DNA of 64,000 bases, taken from assembly GCA_019638485.1 (NCBI GenBank), contig JAHBTP010000004.1:1-64000 (forward strand), written 5' to 3'. Both the position numbers and the translations under genes were made by a program. Origin of the DNA: Ferruginibacter sp. (GTDB taxonomy: Bacteria > Bacteroidota > Bacteroidia > Chitinophagales > Chitinophagaceae). Of this stretch, positions 8,678-17,712 are shown in pieces. How positions within the stretch are numbered: the first letter of the stretch is position 1; each line of letters opens with the position of its first letter. A model generated the notes under the pieces. The model worked only from the letters and a program-made list of their open reading frames with translations. It was not told where the DNA came from and ran no database searches.

Positions 8678-9619
8678 ATGGCTACTCAGGAGTTGGAAAA
8701 ACTTTTCCATGATAACATAGATGCTGAAATAAAAATAGAACCGCGCGATTGGATGCCGGATTCTTATCGGAAAACAAATATCCGTCAAATAAGTCAGCAC
8801 GCACATAGCGAAATTGTGGGTATGTTACCCGAAGGTAATTGGATAACGCGCGCACCTTCTTTAAAACGCAAAGCTATTTTAATTGCCAAGGTGCAAGACG
8901 AAGCCGGACATGGGTTGTATTTATATTCTGCTGCGGAAACACTGGGAATTAGTCGTGATCAGCTCATACATGAACTGCACTCCGGAAAAGCAAAATATTC
9001 TTCCATCTTCAATTATCCAACACTCACTTGGGCTGATATGGGCGCTATTGGATGGCTGGTAGATGGTGCTGCAATTATTAATCAAGTAATGCTGTGTCGT
9101 ACTTCTTATGGTCCTTACGCCAGAGCTATGGTACGCATCTGTAAAGAAGAAAGTTTTCATCAGCGTCAAGGATTCCAAATTCTATATGAACTAAGTAAAG
9201 GAACTGATGCACAAAAGGCCATGTGTCAGGATGCTATTAACCGGTGGTGGTGGCCAAGCCTGATGATGTTCGGGCCTAAAGATGCAGACAGCCCTCATAG
9301 TGCACAAAGCATAAAGTGGAAAATAAAACGCAAAACAAATGATGAATTAAGGCAAAATTTTGTTGATATGATTGCTGAACAGGTAAAAGTATTAGGCATG
9401 ATTTTACCTGACCCCGATTTAAAATGGAATGAGGCACGTAAGCATTATGACTTTGGTGAAATTAATTGGGATGAATTTTGGCGTGTAGTTAAAGGGGATG
9501 GGCCGTGCAACCGCCAGCGCTTACAGGCACGCATAAACGCACATAATGAAGGAGCATGGGTGCGAGCTGCTGCAAAGGCTTATGCAAAAAAAAGGCAACA
9601 AGAAGAAGTTGTAGCTTAA
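8678..9619 (+). CDS. paaA: 1,2-phenylacetyl-CoA epoxidase catalytic subunit PaaA
   Basis: The diiron catalytic subunit that inserts oxygen into the aromatic ring of phenylacetyl-CoA. The 313 residues carry both ferritin-like ligand motifs: E75-A-G-H78 (QDEAGHG) and E158-S-F-H161 ([10 protein letters not shown]). The ATG at 8678 is preferred over a TTG two codons earlier. It is first of a tight run paaA-B-C-D with 26, 22 and -1 bp spacings. Length and motifs are normal. Confidence 0.96.
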   Translation: MATQELEKLFHDNIDAEIKIEPRDWMPDSYRKTNIRQISQHAHSEIVGMLPEGNWITRAPSLKRKAILIAKVQDEAGHGLYLYSAAETLGISRDQLIHELHSGKAKYSSIFNYPTLTWADMGAIGWLVDGAAIINQVMLCRTSYGPYARAMVRICKEESFHQRQGFQILYELSKGTDAQKAMCQDAINRWWWPSLMMFGPKDADSPHSAQSIKWKIKRKTNDELRQNFVDMIAEQVKVLGMILPDPDLKWNEARKHYDFGEINWDEFWRVVKGDGPCNRQRLQARINAHNEGAWVRAAAKAYAKKRQQEEVVA

Positions 9620-9645
9620 TTTATTAACATAAAAATATTTCGATA

Positions 9646-10023
9646 ATGCAAATCAAATTTAATAAATATTACTACGGAGATATTCCTGAAGATAATGGAG
9701 GACAACAATCCGAAATAAAAAAAGTTCCGGCTTCGGACGGCAAAGAAGAGTGGCCATTATGGGAAGTTTTTATCCGCAGCAAACAAGGGTTAGACCATAA
9801 ACATGCAGGCAGTTTACACGCAGTAGATGCAAAAATGGCAATCGAAAACGCACGTGATGTATATACTCGCCGTCAGGAAGGTACCAGTATTTGGGTTGTA
9901 GAAAGCAAAAATCTGTTTGCTTCAAATCCTGCTGATAATGAAATGTTATTCGATCCGGCAAATAATAAAATTTATAGACACCCTACTTTTTATGAGCTTC
10001 CGGATGAAGTAAAACACATGTAA
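9646..10023 (+). CDS. paaB: 1,2-phenylacetyl-CoA epoxidase subunit PaaB
   Basis: A small structural subunit of the epoxidase complex. The core WPLWEVFIRSKQGLDHKHAGSLHAVDAKMAIENARDVYTRR (about 37-78) is diagnostic of PaaB. At 125 residues it is somewhat longer than the proteobacterial form (about 95): it has a charged N-terminal extension of about 30 residues and a C-terminal stretch with a second short motif. It lies between paaA and paaC. Confidence 0.94.
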   Translation: MQIKFNKYYYGDIPEDNGGQQSEIKKVPASDGKEEWPLWEVFIRSKQGLDHKHAGSLHAVDAKMAIENARDVYTRRQEGTSIWVVESKNLFASNPADNEMLFDPANNKIYRHPTFYELPDEVKHM

Positions 10024-10045
10024 TCTACTCTTTCAATTTTCAATT

Positions 10046-10828
10046 ATGACTAGTAAGCATTCATCATATAAAGAACCTTTAATTCAATACCTGGTATTTT
10101 TAGCAGATACCAATCTTATCCTTTCTCAAAGAAATAGTGAGTGGTGTGGCCATGGTCCGGTATTGGAACAAGACATTGCTATTACCAATATTACGCTTGA
10201 TTTACTTGGACAGGCAAGGTTGCTCTATCAATATGCAGCAGAGCTAATTAATAAAGAAAACCCTTCTGCAAATGAAACCGAAGATACACTTGCTTATCAT
10301 CGGTTAGAAAGAGAGTATAAAAATCTCTTACTCACTGAATTGCCAAAAGGAGACTGGGCAGTTACCATCTTGCGCCAATTTCTTTATAGTGTTTATCAAC
10401 AATTATTATATACCGAGCTTTTAAACGGGAAGGATAAACACCTGGCAGCAATTGCTGAAAAATCATTAAAAGAAACCCACTATCATGTTAAATGGAGTAG
10501 TGAATGGGTTTTACGCTTAGGCGATGGAACACCGGAAAGCCATGCCAGGATGGAGAATGCTTTATTATCATTATGGATGTACACGGATGAAATGTTCATT
10601 GCTGCTGCTTATGAAGATAAATCCATAACAGGCATAGCTGTTACAGAATTAAAAAAAGAATGGCTAACCCGGGTTTCAGCTATTTTGCAAGAAGCTACTT
10701 TAGCAGTTCCTTCAGATGATTTATTTATGCAAACAGGTGGCAAAACAGGAGTGCATACAGAACACATGGGTTATATCTTAGCTGATTTACAATATTTACA
10801 ACGCACTTATCCCGGTGCTAATTGGTGA
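10046..10828 (+). CDS. paaC: 1,2-phenylacetyl-CoA epoxidase subunit PaaC
   Basis: The ferritin-like structural partner of PaaA. The 260 residues include the conserved blocks LADTNLILSQRNSEWCGHGP (about 18-37), DLLGQARLLYQYAAEL and KETHYHVKWSSEWVLRLGDGT (about 142-162). Its TGA stop overlaps the ATG of paaD (ATGA), so the two are translationally coupled. Confidence 0.95.
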   Translation: MTSKHSSYKEPLIQYLVFLADTNLILSQRNSEWCGHGPVLEQDIAITNITLDLLGQARLLYQYAAELINKENPSANETEDTLAYHRLEREYKNLLLTELPKGDWAVTILRQFLYSVYQQLLYTELLNGKDKHLAAIAEKSLKETHYHVKWSSEWVLRLGDGTPESHARMENALLSLWMYTDEMFIAAAYEDKSITGIAVTELKKEWLTRVSAILQEATLAVPSDDLFMQTGGKTGVHTEHMGYILADLQYLQRTYPGANW

Positions 10829-11313
10829 TGAAAACCACAAGCGGACATATTATAAACGAAGCCTTCGTGCTCGATTTACTGGCAAAAATTCCTGATCCGG
10901 AAATTCCGGTAATCTCCATTATTGAATTGGGTATTGTACGTGATGTATTGATACAAAATAATGGAGTAACCGTAAAGTACACCCCCACTTATTCGGGATG
11001 CCCCGCAATGGATATGATATCCATGCAAATTAAATTGGCGCTTAAAGAAGCAGGAATAGAGAATGCAAAATTAGAACAAGTTCTATCTCCTGCGTGGACA
11101 ACAGAATGGATGACGGAAACGGGTAAACGAAAATTAGAGCAATATGGCATTGCACCTCCTAATCCTATAGGAGATAGTGATAAGCCGCGTTGTTGCCCTC
11201 ACTGTGGTTCAATTAACACTCAATTACTTAGCCAGTTCGGTTCTACTTCTTGCAAGGCACTATACCAATGCCTCTCATGCAAGGAGCCTTTTGAGTATTT
11301 TAAGTGCCATTAA
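10828..11313 (+). CDS. paaD: PaaD, iron-sulfur assembly factor for the phenylacetyl-CoA epoxidase
   Basis: A 161-residue MIP18/DUF59 protein thought to help mature the epoxidase iron centre. The N-terminal DUF59 core carries IPDPEIPVISIIELGIVRDV and YSGCPAMDMI. The C-terminus is a zinc-ribbon-like cysteine cluster (CCPHCGS ... CLSCKEPFEYFKCH), typical of PaaD. The ATG at 10828 overlaps the paaC stop. The in-frame TTG six bases upstream is unlikely. Confidence 0.93.
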   Translation: MKTTSGHIINEAFVLDLLAKIPDPEIPVISIIELGIVRDVLIQNNGVTVKYTPTYSGCPAMDMISMQIKLALKEAGIENAKLEQVLSPAWTTEWMTETGKRKLEQYGIAPPNPIGDSDKPRCCPHCGSINTQLLSQFGSTSCKALYQCLSCKEPFEYFKCH

Positions 11314-11339
11314 CAGTCAATCATTATTATCTTTATTAT

Positions 11340-12116
11340 ATGGAAACAATTCTCCGTGAACGAAAAGACGGACTACTTATTCTACGCCTAAACCGTCCGG
11401 AAAAATACAATTCATTTAATCGTGAAATGGCACTTGCATTACAGCAAGCATTAGCGGATGCCAGCACAAATAATGAGATTCGTTGTGTGATGATTATCGG
11501 AATGGGAAAGGCATTTAGCGCCGGACAGGATTTAGGAGAGGTAACCGGAAGTAATCCAATGCCTTTTTCAAAAATTCTAAAAGAACATTACAATCCGATT
11601 ATTACCTACATAAGAAATCTTAATAAACCGGTTGTTGCTGCCATAAATGGTGTGGCAGCAGGAGCCGGAGCAAATATTGCGCTTTGCTGCGATGTAGTCA
11701 TTGCCTCAGAACATGCCTCCTTTATTCAAGCTTTTTCAAAAATTGGACTTGTGCCTGATAGTGGTGGAACATATTTCTTACCCCGGTTAATTGGTTTTCA
11801 AAAAGCATCAGCTTTAGCTATGACCGGTGATAAAATAACGGCAAAAGAAGCGGAACAATTAGGCTTGATATATAAAGTAATTGCAGCAGATTCTTTTGAA
11901 AGTGAAGCAATGCATATCGCTCAAAACCTTGCAAATATGCCAACCCGTGGGCTCGCATTAACCAAACAAGCGCTTAATGAATCTATGAACAATAGTTTAG
12001 ACGCCCAGTTAATGCTTGAAGATAAGTTGCAGCTTTTGGCAGCACAAACAAAAGACTATCAGGAAGGTGTAAATGCTTTTATAGAAAAGAGGAGCCCTTC
12101 TTTTAAAGGAGAATAA
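11340..12116 (+). CDS. paaG: Enoyl-CoA hydratase/isomerase family, probable ring-1,2-epoxyphenylacetyl-CoA isomerase PaaG
   Basis: A crotonase-fold protein of 258 residues. In the paa pathway PaaG converts the epoxide to the oxepin-CoA. The FSAGQDLGEV motif (about 54-63) and AAINGVAAGAGANIALCCD (about 99-117), which forms the oxyanion hole, are as in PaaG. PDSGGTYFLPRLIG follows. The ATG at 11340 gives the standard start. A TTG-started frame from 11304 would overlap paaD and add unrelated residues. The position between paaD and paaI supports PaaG over a fatty-acid hydratase (PaaF). Confidence 0.88.
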   Translation: METILRERKDGLLILRLNRPEKYNSFNREMALALQQALADASTNNEIRCVMIIGMGKAFSAGQDLGEVTGSNPMPFSKILKEHYNPIITYIRNLNKPVVAAINGVAAGAGANIALCCDVVIASEHASFIQAFSKIGLVPDSGGTYFLPRLIGFQKASALAMTGDKITAKEAEQLGLIYKVIAADSFESEAMHIAQNLANMPTRGLALTKQALNESMNNSLDAQLMLEDKLQLLAAQTKDYQEGVNAFIEKRSPSFKGE

Positions 12117-12126
12117 AAAATATAGT

Positions 12127-12537
12127 ATGAACCCCGCTGTTGTAGTAAACCAAATGATGGAAAACGACTTGTTCAGCCAATGGTTGGGCATTATGGTTAT
12201 TGAAGTAAAAGAAGGTTTTAGTAAGATAAAAATGACAGTGCGTAAAGAAATGGTAAATGGATTTGGCATTACCCATGGCGGGATAGCCTTTTCTCTTGCA
12301 GATAGTGCTTTTGCATTTGCCTGCAACAACCGCAATAATCTTTCTGTAGCACTTGACACTTCCATCAATTTCACAAAACCCGTTCATGTTGGTGATGAGC
12401 TTTTTGCTGAAGCAAGAGAAATACACAACGGACGAACAACCGGCCTCTACCACATCAATATTCACAACCAGCACAATCATTTAGTTGCTGTTTTTAAAGG
12501 CACTTGCTTTAGAACCGGAAAGCCATTAGTAAAATAG
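12127..12537 (+). CDS. paaI: Hydroxyphenylacetyl-CoA thioesterase PaaI
   Basis: A hotdog-fold thioesterase of 136 residues that hydrolyses stalled aryl-CoA intermediates and releases trapped CoA. The motif GFGITHGGIAFSLADSAFAFACN (about 42-64) holds the HGG and the active-site acidic residue of the PaaI group. It starts 10 bp after paaG in the same run. Confidence 0.93.
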   Translation: MNPAVVVNQMMENDLFSQWLGIMVIEVKEGFSKIKMTVRKEMVNGFGITHGGIAFSLADSAFAFACNNRNNLSVALDTSINFTKPVHVGDELFAEAREIHNGRTTGLYHINIHNQHNHLVAVFKGTCFRTGKPLVK

Positions 12538-12546
12538 ACAACATAT

Positions 12547-13134
12547 ATGATTTATCAGTTCAAAGAATATATTCCTGTTGTACACGAATCTTCATTCATT
12601 CATCCACAGGCTGCTGTTACCGGTAATGTAATAATTGGTAAACATGTATATGTAGGCCCGGGAGCAGCTATACGCGGAGATTGGGGACAAATTATAATTG
12701 AAGATGGATGCAATGTGCAGGAAAATTGTACTATCCACATGTTTCCGGGTACTACAGTATGGTTGAAGGAAGCTGCTCATATCGGTCATGGTGCCATAAT
12801 ACATGGAGCCACCATTGGTAAGAATTGTTTAATTGGAATGAATGCGGTGGTTATGGATAATGTGGTACTTGGAGATGAATGTATCGTTGGTGCGCTTTCT
12901 TTTGTTAAACAAGACTCTCTTTTTGAAGCAAGAAGTATTATAGTGGGAAACCCGGGAAAAAAAATTAAAGAAGTAAGTGATGAAATGATAAAATGGAAAA
13001 GTGAAGGCACCGCACTATATCAACAACTTCCTGCAGAGATGAAACAATTCTTTATAGCCAGTGAACCCCTGAGAGAGATTCCTCCTCATCAGGAAAAACA
13101 ATCAGGTAATTACAAGCCATGGAGAAAAAAGTAA
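12547..13134 (+). CDS. paaY: PaaY, gamma-carbonic-anhydrase-like thioesterase
   Basis: A 195-residue left-handed beta-helix protein built of hexapeptide repeats (about 15-140). It has the conserved gamma-class features RGDWGQIIIEDGCNVQENCTIH and HIGHGAIIHGATIGKNCLIGMNAVV, whose histidines bind metal. PaaY homologues in paa clusters hydrolyse dead-end CoA esters. It is the last gene of the run. Its stop codon directly abuts the stop of the convergent lipoprotein gene, with no spacer. Confidence 0.9.
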   Translation: MIYQFKEYIPVVHESSFIHPQAAVTGNVIIGKHVYVGPGAAIRGDWGQIIIEDGCNVQENCTIHMFPGTTVWLKEAAHIGHGAIIHGATIGKNCLIGMNAVVMDNVVLGDECIVGALSFVKQDSLFEARSIIVGNPGKKIKEVSDEMIKWKSEGTALYQQLPAEMKQFFIASEPLREIPPHQEKQSGNYKPWRKK

Positions 13135-13620
13135 TTATCTCCCACGGCTATCTTCCCAAATTAAAACTTCTTTAGTCCTTTCATTTATAAAGTCAGGAAA
13201 ACTGCCATCACCTCTTCCGGTAATTCCTCCATCAGGATGCCCTATTAAATGACAATCCATATCATATAAATCAGAGAAGAAATCGCAGCATATTGCCGGT
13301 ACATAAAAAACGATTTTACCCTTATAATCATAGAGGAATATTTTTCGTGGAGGCTGTGTAACTGGCGCTCCGGAGAATCTGGTAATCATTTCCCTAATAC
13401 ACGCTGGAGGAGTCTTAAATCCGCCATAGGCCATAAAAGGTTCCTCATTAAATCTCCGTGCATTGGCTTTAACTGCACTATCTGATAAAATGGGAGTTCC
13501 ATAAGCATCATAACGAATAGCAAGAGCGTCCAAAACAGGTGACTCCGTTATCTTTGTTCGTGATTTATTATTTCCACATGCTAATAAAATAAAGACTAAA
13601 ATAAAAGAGAGAAGTTTCAT
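13135..13620 (-). CDS. Secreted lipoprotein, probably DUF6970 family
   Basis: A 161-residue protein with a lipoprotein signal (MKLLSFILVFILLACG, lipobox cysteine at 16) and a small domain with FLYDYKGKIVFYVPAICCDFFSDLYD and HPDGGITGRGDGSFPDF. I believe this matches DUF6970, but the family name is from memory. The ATG at 13620 gives a clean signal peptide; an ATG at 13641 would add seven residues in front. Function is unknown. It is convergent with paaY and divergent from obg. Confidence 0.8.
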   Translation of the reverse strand: MKLLSFILVFILLACGNNKSRTKITESPVLDALAIRYDAYGTPILSDSAVKANARRFNEEPFMAYGGFKTPPACIREMITRFSGAPVTQPPRKIFLYDYKGKIVFYVPAICCDFFSDLYDMDCHLIGHPDGGITGRGDGSFPDFINERTKEVLIWEDSRGR

Positions 13621-13675
13621 AAAGCATTTTATTATATACAAACTTAATGGTTAATTTTTCTGCAACTTTGCTATA

Positions 13676-14671
13676 ATGGATAATTCAAACTTCGTTGACC
13701 AAATAAAAGTATTTTGCCGAAGTGGACACGGTGGGGCCGGCAGTCGTCACTTTTTACGTAATAAATTTACAGCCAAGGGTGGCCCTGATGGCGGTAATGG
13801 CGGAAGAGGTGCGCACATTATCTTAAAAGGGAATGCACAGCTTTGGACATTACTTCACCTTCGTTACTATAAAAACATCTTGGCCGAAAACGGTGGTAAT
13901 GGAATGGGAGATAATGCTACTGGGAAAGATGGAAAAGACATAATAATTGAAGTGCCGCTTGGTACAATAGCTATTGATGAAGCAACAGGGAAGAAAGAAG
14001 CAGAAATCTTAAAAGATGGTGAAGAAATTATTTGGCTGCAGGGTGGACGAGGAGGATTAGGAAATGCAAATTTTAAAACATCTACCAATCAGGCACCTGA
14101 ATATGCACAGCCCGGTGAGACCGGCACAGAGGGAATAAAAATATTAGAACTGAAAGTATTAGCTGATGTTGGGTTAGTAGGCCTTCCCAACGCAGGGAAA
14201 TCAACCTTATTAAGCCGTATTACAGCGGCAAAACCAAAAATTGCAAACTACGCATTTACAACCCTAACACCACAGTTAGGAATAGTAAAATACAGAGAAG
14301 GTAAAAGCTTTTGTGTAGCCGATTTACCCGGTATTATTGAAGGTGCTGCTGAAGGAAAGGGGCTTGGTCATCGCTTTCTACGCCACATTGAAAGAAATTC
14401 CGTTTTACTCTTTGTTATTCCGGCAGACAGTAAGGACCACAAAAAGGAATTTGAAATACTTCATCATGAGTTAGAAAAATATAATCCGGAAATGCTTCAA
14501 AAAGAATTTTTATTAGCTATCAGTAAAAGTGATATGCTGGATGATGAACTAAAATCCCACATTATTAAAGAACTTCCGATAAACATTGATTATATCTTCA
14601 TCTCTTCCATAACAGGTGAAGGCCTCATGGAATTGAAAGACAAACTATGGTCATTGTTGCAGAAATCATAA
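13676..14671 (+). CDS. obg: GTPase Obg (ribosome-associated, CgtA/ObgE)
   Basis: An essential GTPase that binds the 50S subunit. The 331 residues comprise the glycine-rich Obg fold (1-158, with [22 protein letters not shown]) and a G domain with P-loop GLPNAGKST (about 165-173), DLPG switch II, and SKSD (G4). It lacks the optional C-terminal OCT domain, as is usual in Bacteroidota. A near-consensus -7 box (CAACTTTG) precedes the ATG by a few bases. Confidence 0.97.
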   Translation: MDNSNFVDQIKVFCRSGHGGAGSRHFLRNKFTAKGGPDGGNGGRGAHIILKGNAQLWTLLHLRYYKNILAENGGNGMGDNATGKDGKDIIIEVPLGTIAIDEATGKKEAEILKDGEEIIWLQGGRGGLGNANFKTSTNQAPEYAQPGETGTEGIKILELKVLADVGLVGLPNAGKSTLLSRITAAKPKIANYAFTTLTPQLGIVKYREGKSFCVADLPGIIEGAAEGKGLGHRFLRHIERNSVLLFVIPADSKDHKKEFEILHHELEKYNPEMLQKEFLLAISKSDMLDDELKSHIIKELPINIDYIFISSITGEGLMELKDKLWSLLQKS

Positions 14672-14882
14672 GTTACCACCAATGCTAAAAAGACAGACGC
14701 ACAGCAAGACAATGACTGAAAATGAACTCGACATACAGACCGTATCGACCAAGCGGACAGACTTTAAAGCTGACCGTTCTTTGCTATTGGGACAGGTGAC
14801 AGAAAAGAAAGAAAAAGCCCACCCTTCGCATTTTTTAAAATTTCTTTTAGCCAGCCGCACAAACGGCACCAACGAATAATAA
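14672..14882. other. Non-coding left boundary of the restriction-modification module
   Basis: The stretch between obg and hsdR. A 65-codon frame (14682-14879) reads through it, but its product is unlike any family I know. The sequence (CCACCAATGC, AAGCCCACCCTTCGCA, GGCACCAACG) has the look of Bacteroidota intergenic repeats, and short parts recur inverted beyond hsdM at 21142. I regard it as boundary sequence of an acquired module, with low certainty. Confidence 0.4.
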
Positions 14883-14890
14883 TAACTTTG
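14883..14890 (+). promoter_or_regulatory. hsdR promoter -7 box
   Basis: TAACTTTG matches TAnnTTTG and lies 23 bp before the hsdR ATG at 14914. No clear -33 element is visible. Confidence 0.5.
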
Positions 14891-14913
14891 TGTATATGAT
14901 ATTTGAATAAATA

Positions 14914-17709
14914 ATGCCTAATCAGAACCCGGAACAAATAGCAAGAGATAACATCGACAGACAACTGATTGCCTGCGGTTGGATTATTCAATCCAAGTCA
15001 AAAATTAATTTGAATGCGGGTATTGGTGTGGCTGTTCGTGAATACAGCACAGAAGTTGGACCTGCTGACTATGTGTTGTTTGTTGACGGAAAACCTGTTG
15101 GAATTATTGAAGCCAAAAGAGAAGAAGAAGGTCATAAAATGACCGTTCACGAAGACCAGGCGGAAGACTATGCTACTGCTAAACTCAAATATCTGAATAA
15201 CGAAAAACTCCCCTTTGTGTATTTGAGTACGGGAGAAGTAACAACACTGACCGATTTCAGAGACCCGAAACCAAGAGGCAGAAATGTATTCACTTTTAAC
15301 CGACCTGAAACGCTGCGTAATTGGCTAAAGAAAACCAAATCAGTTCGGGCTGCATTGCAAGATTTAGATAATCTTCCTGAAGATGGTTTGCGTGATTGCC
15401 AGATAAACGCCATTACCAATCTTGAAAAATCATTCAAGCAGAATAAACCGAGAGCCTTGATACAAATGGCTACGGGTTCAGGAAAAACTTTTACTGCTAT
15501 TACTTCTGTGTATGGTTTATTGAAACTGAAAGACGATAACAACAACAATGTTGTAAGGCGTATTCTTTTTTTAGTGGACACTAAAAACCTTGGAGAACAG
15601 GCAGAACAGGAATTTATGAGTTATCTGCCCAATGATGACAACCGCAAGTTCACTGAGTTATATGGCGTTCACCGACTGAAATCAAAACATATTCCTGACG
15701 ATAACCACGTTTACATCAGCACCATTCAACGCTTGTATGCCGTTTTGAAAGGACAAGACCTTGACGAAAGTGCCGAAGAAGAAAATCCTAATGAAAAGTG
15801 GCAACCCAAAGAAGTGCCACCGGTGGAATACAACGAAAAACTACCGATAGAATTTTTTGACTTTATTGTAATTGACGAGTGTCACCGTAGCATTTACAAC
15901 CTGTGGATGCAGGTGTTGGATTACTTTGATGCTTTTCAGGTGGGTTTGACTGCCACACCTGATGCTCGAACCATTGCCTATTTCAAACAAAATATGGTTT
16001 CGGAATATTCTCACGAAATGGCGGTAGCCGATGGCGTTAATGTGGGCTATGATGTGTATTTGATTGATACTAAAATTACCCAACAAGGTGCAACGCTTTG
16101 GAAAGGCGAATATGTAGAACACCGTGAACGCCTAAGCAGAAAGAAACGACTGGAGTTGCAGGACGAAGACGAGAACTATTCTGCACAGCAGTTGGATAAA
16201 GACATCGTAAACCCCAACCAAATTCGTTTGGTCATTAGAACATTCAAAGAGCATTTACCACAAATGTTCCCCGACCGCTATGACAAAGACGGCAATTTTG
16301 AAGTGCCTAAAACCTTGATCTTTGCCAAGACTGATAGCCACGCTGACGATATTATTCAAATTGTAAGAGAAGAGTTTAACGAAGAAAACCGCTTTTGTAA
16401 GAAAGTAACTTACAAAGCCAACGAAGATCCAAAATCGGTATTGGCTCAATTCCGGAACGATTATCACCCACGCATTGCCGTAACGGTAGATATGATTGCC
16501 ACAGGCACGGATGTAAAGCCGCTGGAATGTTTGCTCTTTATGCGGGATGTTAAAAGTCGCAATTACTTTGAGCAAATGAAAGGCCGTGGCACACGGGTCA
16601 TCAATTTTGATGACTTGAAAAAAGTATCGCCTTGTGCCAAAGTAACCAAAGACCATTTTGTTATCGTGGATGCCATTGGCGTAACCAAGAGTTTGAAAAC
16701 CGACAGCCGACCTTTGGAGAAAAAGCCCGGTGTGCCTTTGAAAGATTTATTGGGGGCTGTGACTGTAGGTGCAAGAGACGAGGATTTGTTTACTTCATTG
16801 GCAAACCGCCTGACCCGATTAGACAAACAGATTACCGAAAAAGAGAAAAAACAATTTGAAGAAAAATCGGGTGGTATATCCCTTTCAACCGTGGTGAAAG
16901 ATTTATTGAATGCCTACAACCCTGACACGGTTGAAGCCATTGAGCAAAAAGTGAGGGAAGAAAAACGGGGCGAAGCACCTGTTGTAATTGATGCAGAAAT
17001 CAATCAACGATTAGAACTTTTGCGAAACCAAGCCGCCAAAGTATTTACCGGTGAACTGAACGAATACATTGAAAATGTGCGGAAGGCACACGAACAAAAA
17101 ATTGACCTACTCAACCCTGATGAACTGGTAAATGTGGGCTGGGACAAAGACAATAAAGACAAGGCAAACGAAACCGTTACCGCTTTTAAAGAATGGATAG
17201 AAAGCCACAAAGATGAAATTGTAGCCTTGCAGATTTTTTACGGGCAACCTTACCGCAGGCGTGAACTTACATTTACAATGATTAAGGATTTGGTGGATAA
17301 AATCATACAGGAAAAACCTACCCTTGCCCCTATGAGTGTTTGGCGGGCTTATGAGCAATTAGAAAACGTAAGCGGACAACCCAAAAACGAAATGGTGGCA
17401 CTGGTATCACTTATCCGCAAAGTGGCTGGCATTGATGCCACACTCACGCCTTACGATAAAACCGTTGACCGCAACTTTCAGCAGTGGATTTTGAAAAAAA
17501 ATGCAGGACAGCACAACCGCTTTAGCAAGGAGCAGATGGACTGGCTGTATATGCTGAAAGAGCAGATTGCCACATCTGTGCATATTGAAGCCGATGATTT
17601 GGACTACACTCCCTTTGATGCCAAAGGCGGACGTGGCAAAATGTGGCAACTCTTTGGCGATGAAATGGAAACGATTATTAACGAATTAAACGAAGCACTG
17701 GCAGCATAA
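14914..17709 (+). CDS. hsdR: Type I restriction enzyme R subunit (HsdR)
   Basis: The motor and nuclease subunit that translocates and cuts DNA lacking the host methyl mark. The 931 residues contain an N-terminal PD-(D/E)xK nuclease (D52 ... E66-A-K68), an SF2 helicase with TGSGKT (187-192), DECH (321-324), GLTATP and QMKGRGTR (near 545), and a long C-terminal EcoEI-type region. All motifs are intact. The last codons, GCA GCA TAA, are duplicated 501 bp downstream directly before hsdS. This shows that hsdR and hsdS once overlapped as TAATG before a cassette inserted. Confidence 0.96.
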   Translation: MPNQNPEQIARDNIDRQLIACGWIIQSKSKINLNAGIGVAVREYSTEVGPADYVLFVDGKPVGIIEAKREEEGHKMTVHEDQAEDYATAKLKYLNNEKLPFVYLSTGEVTTLTDFRDPKPRGRNVFTFNRPETLRNWLKKTKSVRAALQDLDNLPEDGLRDCQINAITNLEKSFKQNKPRALIQMATGSGKTFTAITSVYGLLKLKDDNNNNVVRRILFLVDTKNLGEQAEQEFMSYLPNDDNRKFTELYGVHRLKSKHIPDDNHVYISTIQRLYAVLKGQDLDESAEEENPNEKWQPKEVPPVEYNEKLPIEFFDFIVIDECHRSIYNLWMQVLDYFDAFQVGLTATPDARTIAYFKQNMVSEYSHEMAVADGVNVGYDVYLIDTKITQQGATLWKGEYVEHRERLSRKKRLELQDEDENYSAQQLDKDIVNPNQIRLVIRTFKEHLPQMFPDRYDKDGNFEVPKTLIFAKTDSHADDIIQIVREEFNEENRFCKKVTYKANEDPKSVLAQFRNDYHPRIAVTVDMIATGTDVKPLECLLFMRDVKSRNYFEQMKGRGTRVINFDDLKKVSPCAKVTKDHFVIVDAIGVTKSLKTDSRPLEKKPGVPLKDLLGAVTVGARDEDLFTSLANRLTRLDKQITEKEKKQFEEKSGGISLSTVVKDLLNAYNPDTVEAIEQKVREEKRGEAPVVIDAEINQRLELLRNQAAKVFTGELNEYIENVRKAHEQKIDLLNPDELVNVGWDKDNKDKANETVTAFKEWIESHKDEIVALQIFYGQPYRRRELTFTMIKDLVDKIIQEKPTLAPMSVWRAYEQLENVSGQPKNEMVALVSLIRKVAGIDATLTPYDKTVDRNFQQWILKKNAGQHNRFSKEQMDWLYMLKEQIATSVHIEADDLDYTPFDAKGGRGKMWQLFGDEMETIINELNEALAA
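17700..17709 (+). repeat. Target-duplication-like direct repeat, left copy
   Basis: GGCAGCATAA covers the end of hsdR including its stop codon. The same ten bases recur at 18201-18210, immediately after the GxxExxY cassette. Confidence 0.75.
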
Positions 17710-17712
17710 AAT

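Noticed and set aside
14682..14879. 65-codon frame between obg and hsdR
   Set aside because: No recognisable family and composition like intergenic repeat sequence; the promoter TAACTTTG for hsdR begins after it.
15168..17649. Many minus-strand frames opposite hsdR
   Set aside because: Shadows of a strongly supported gene, without family similarity.
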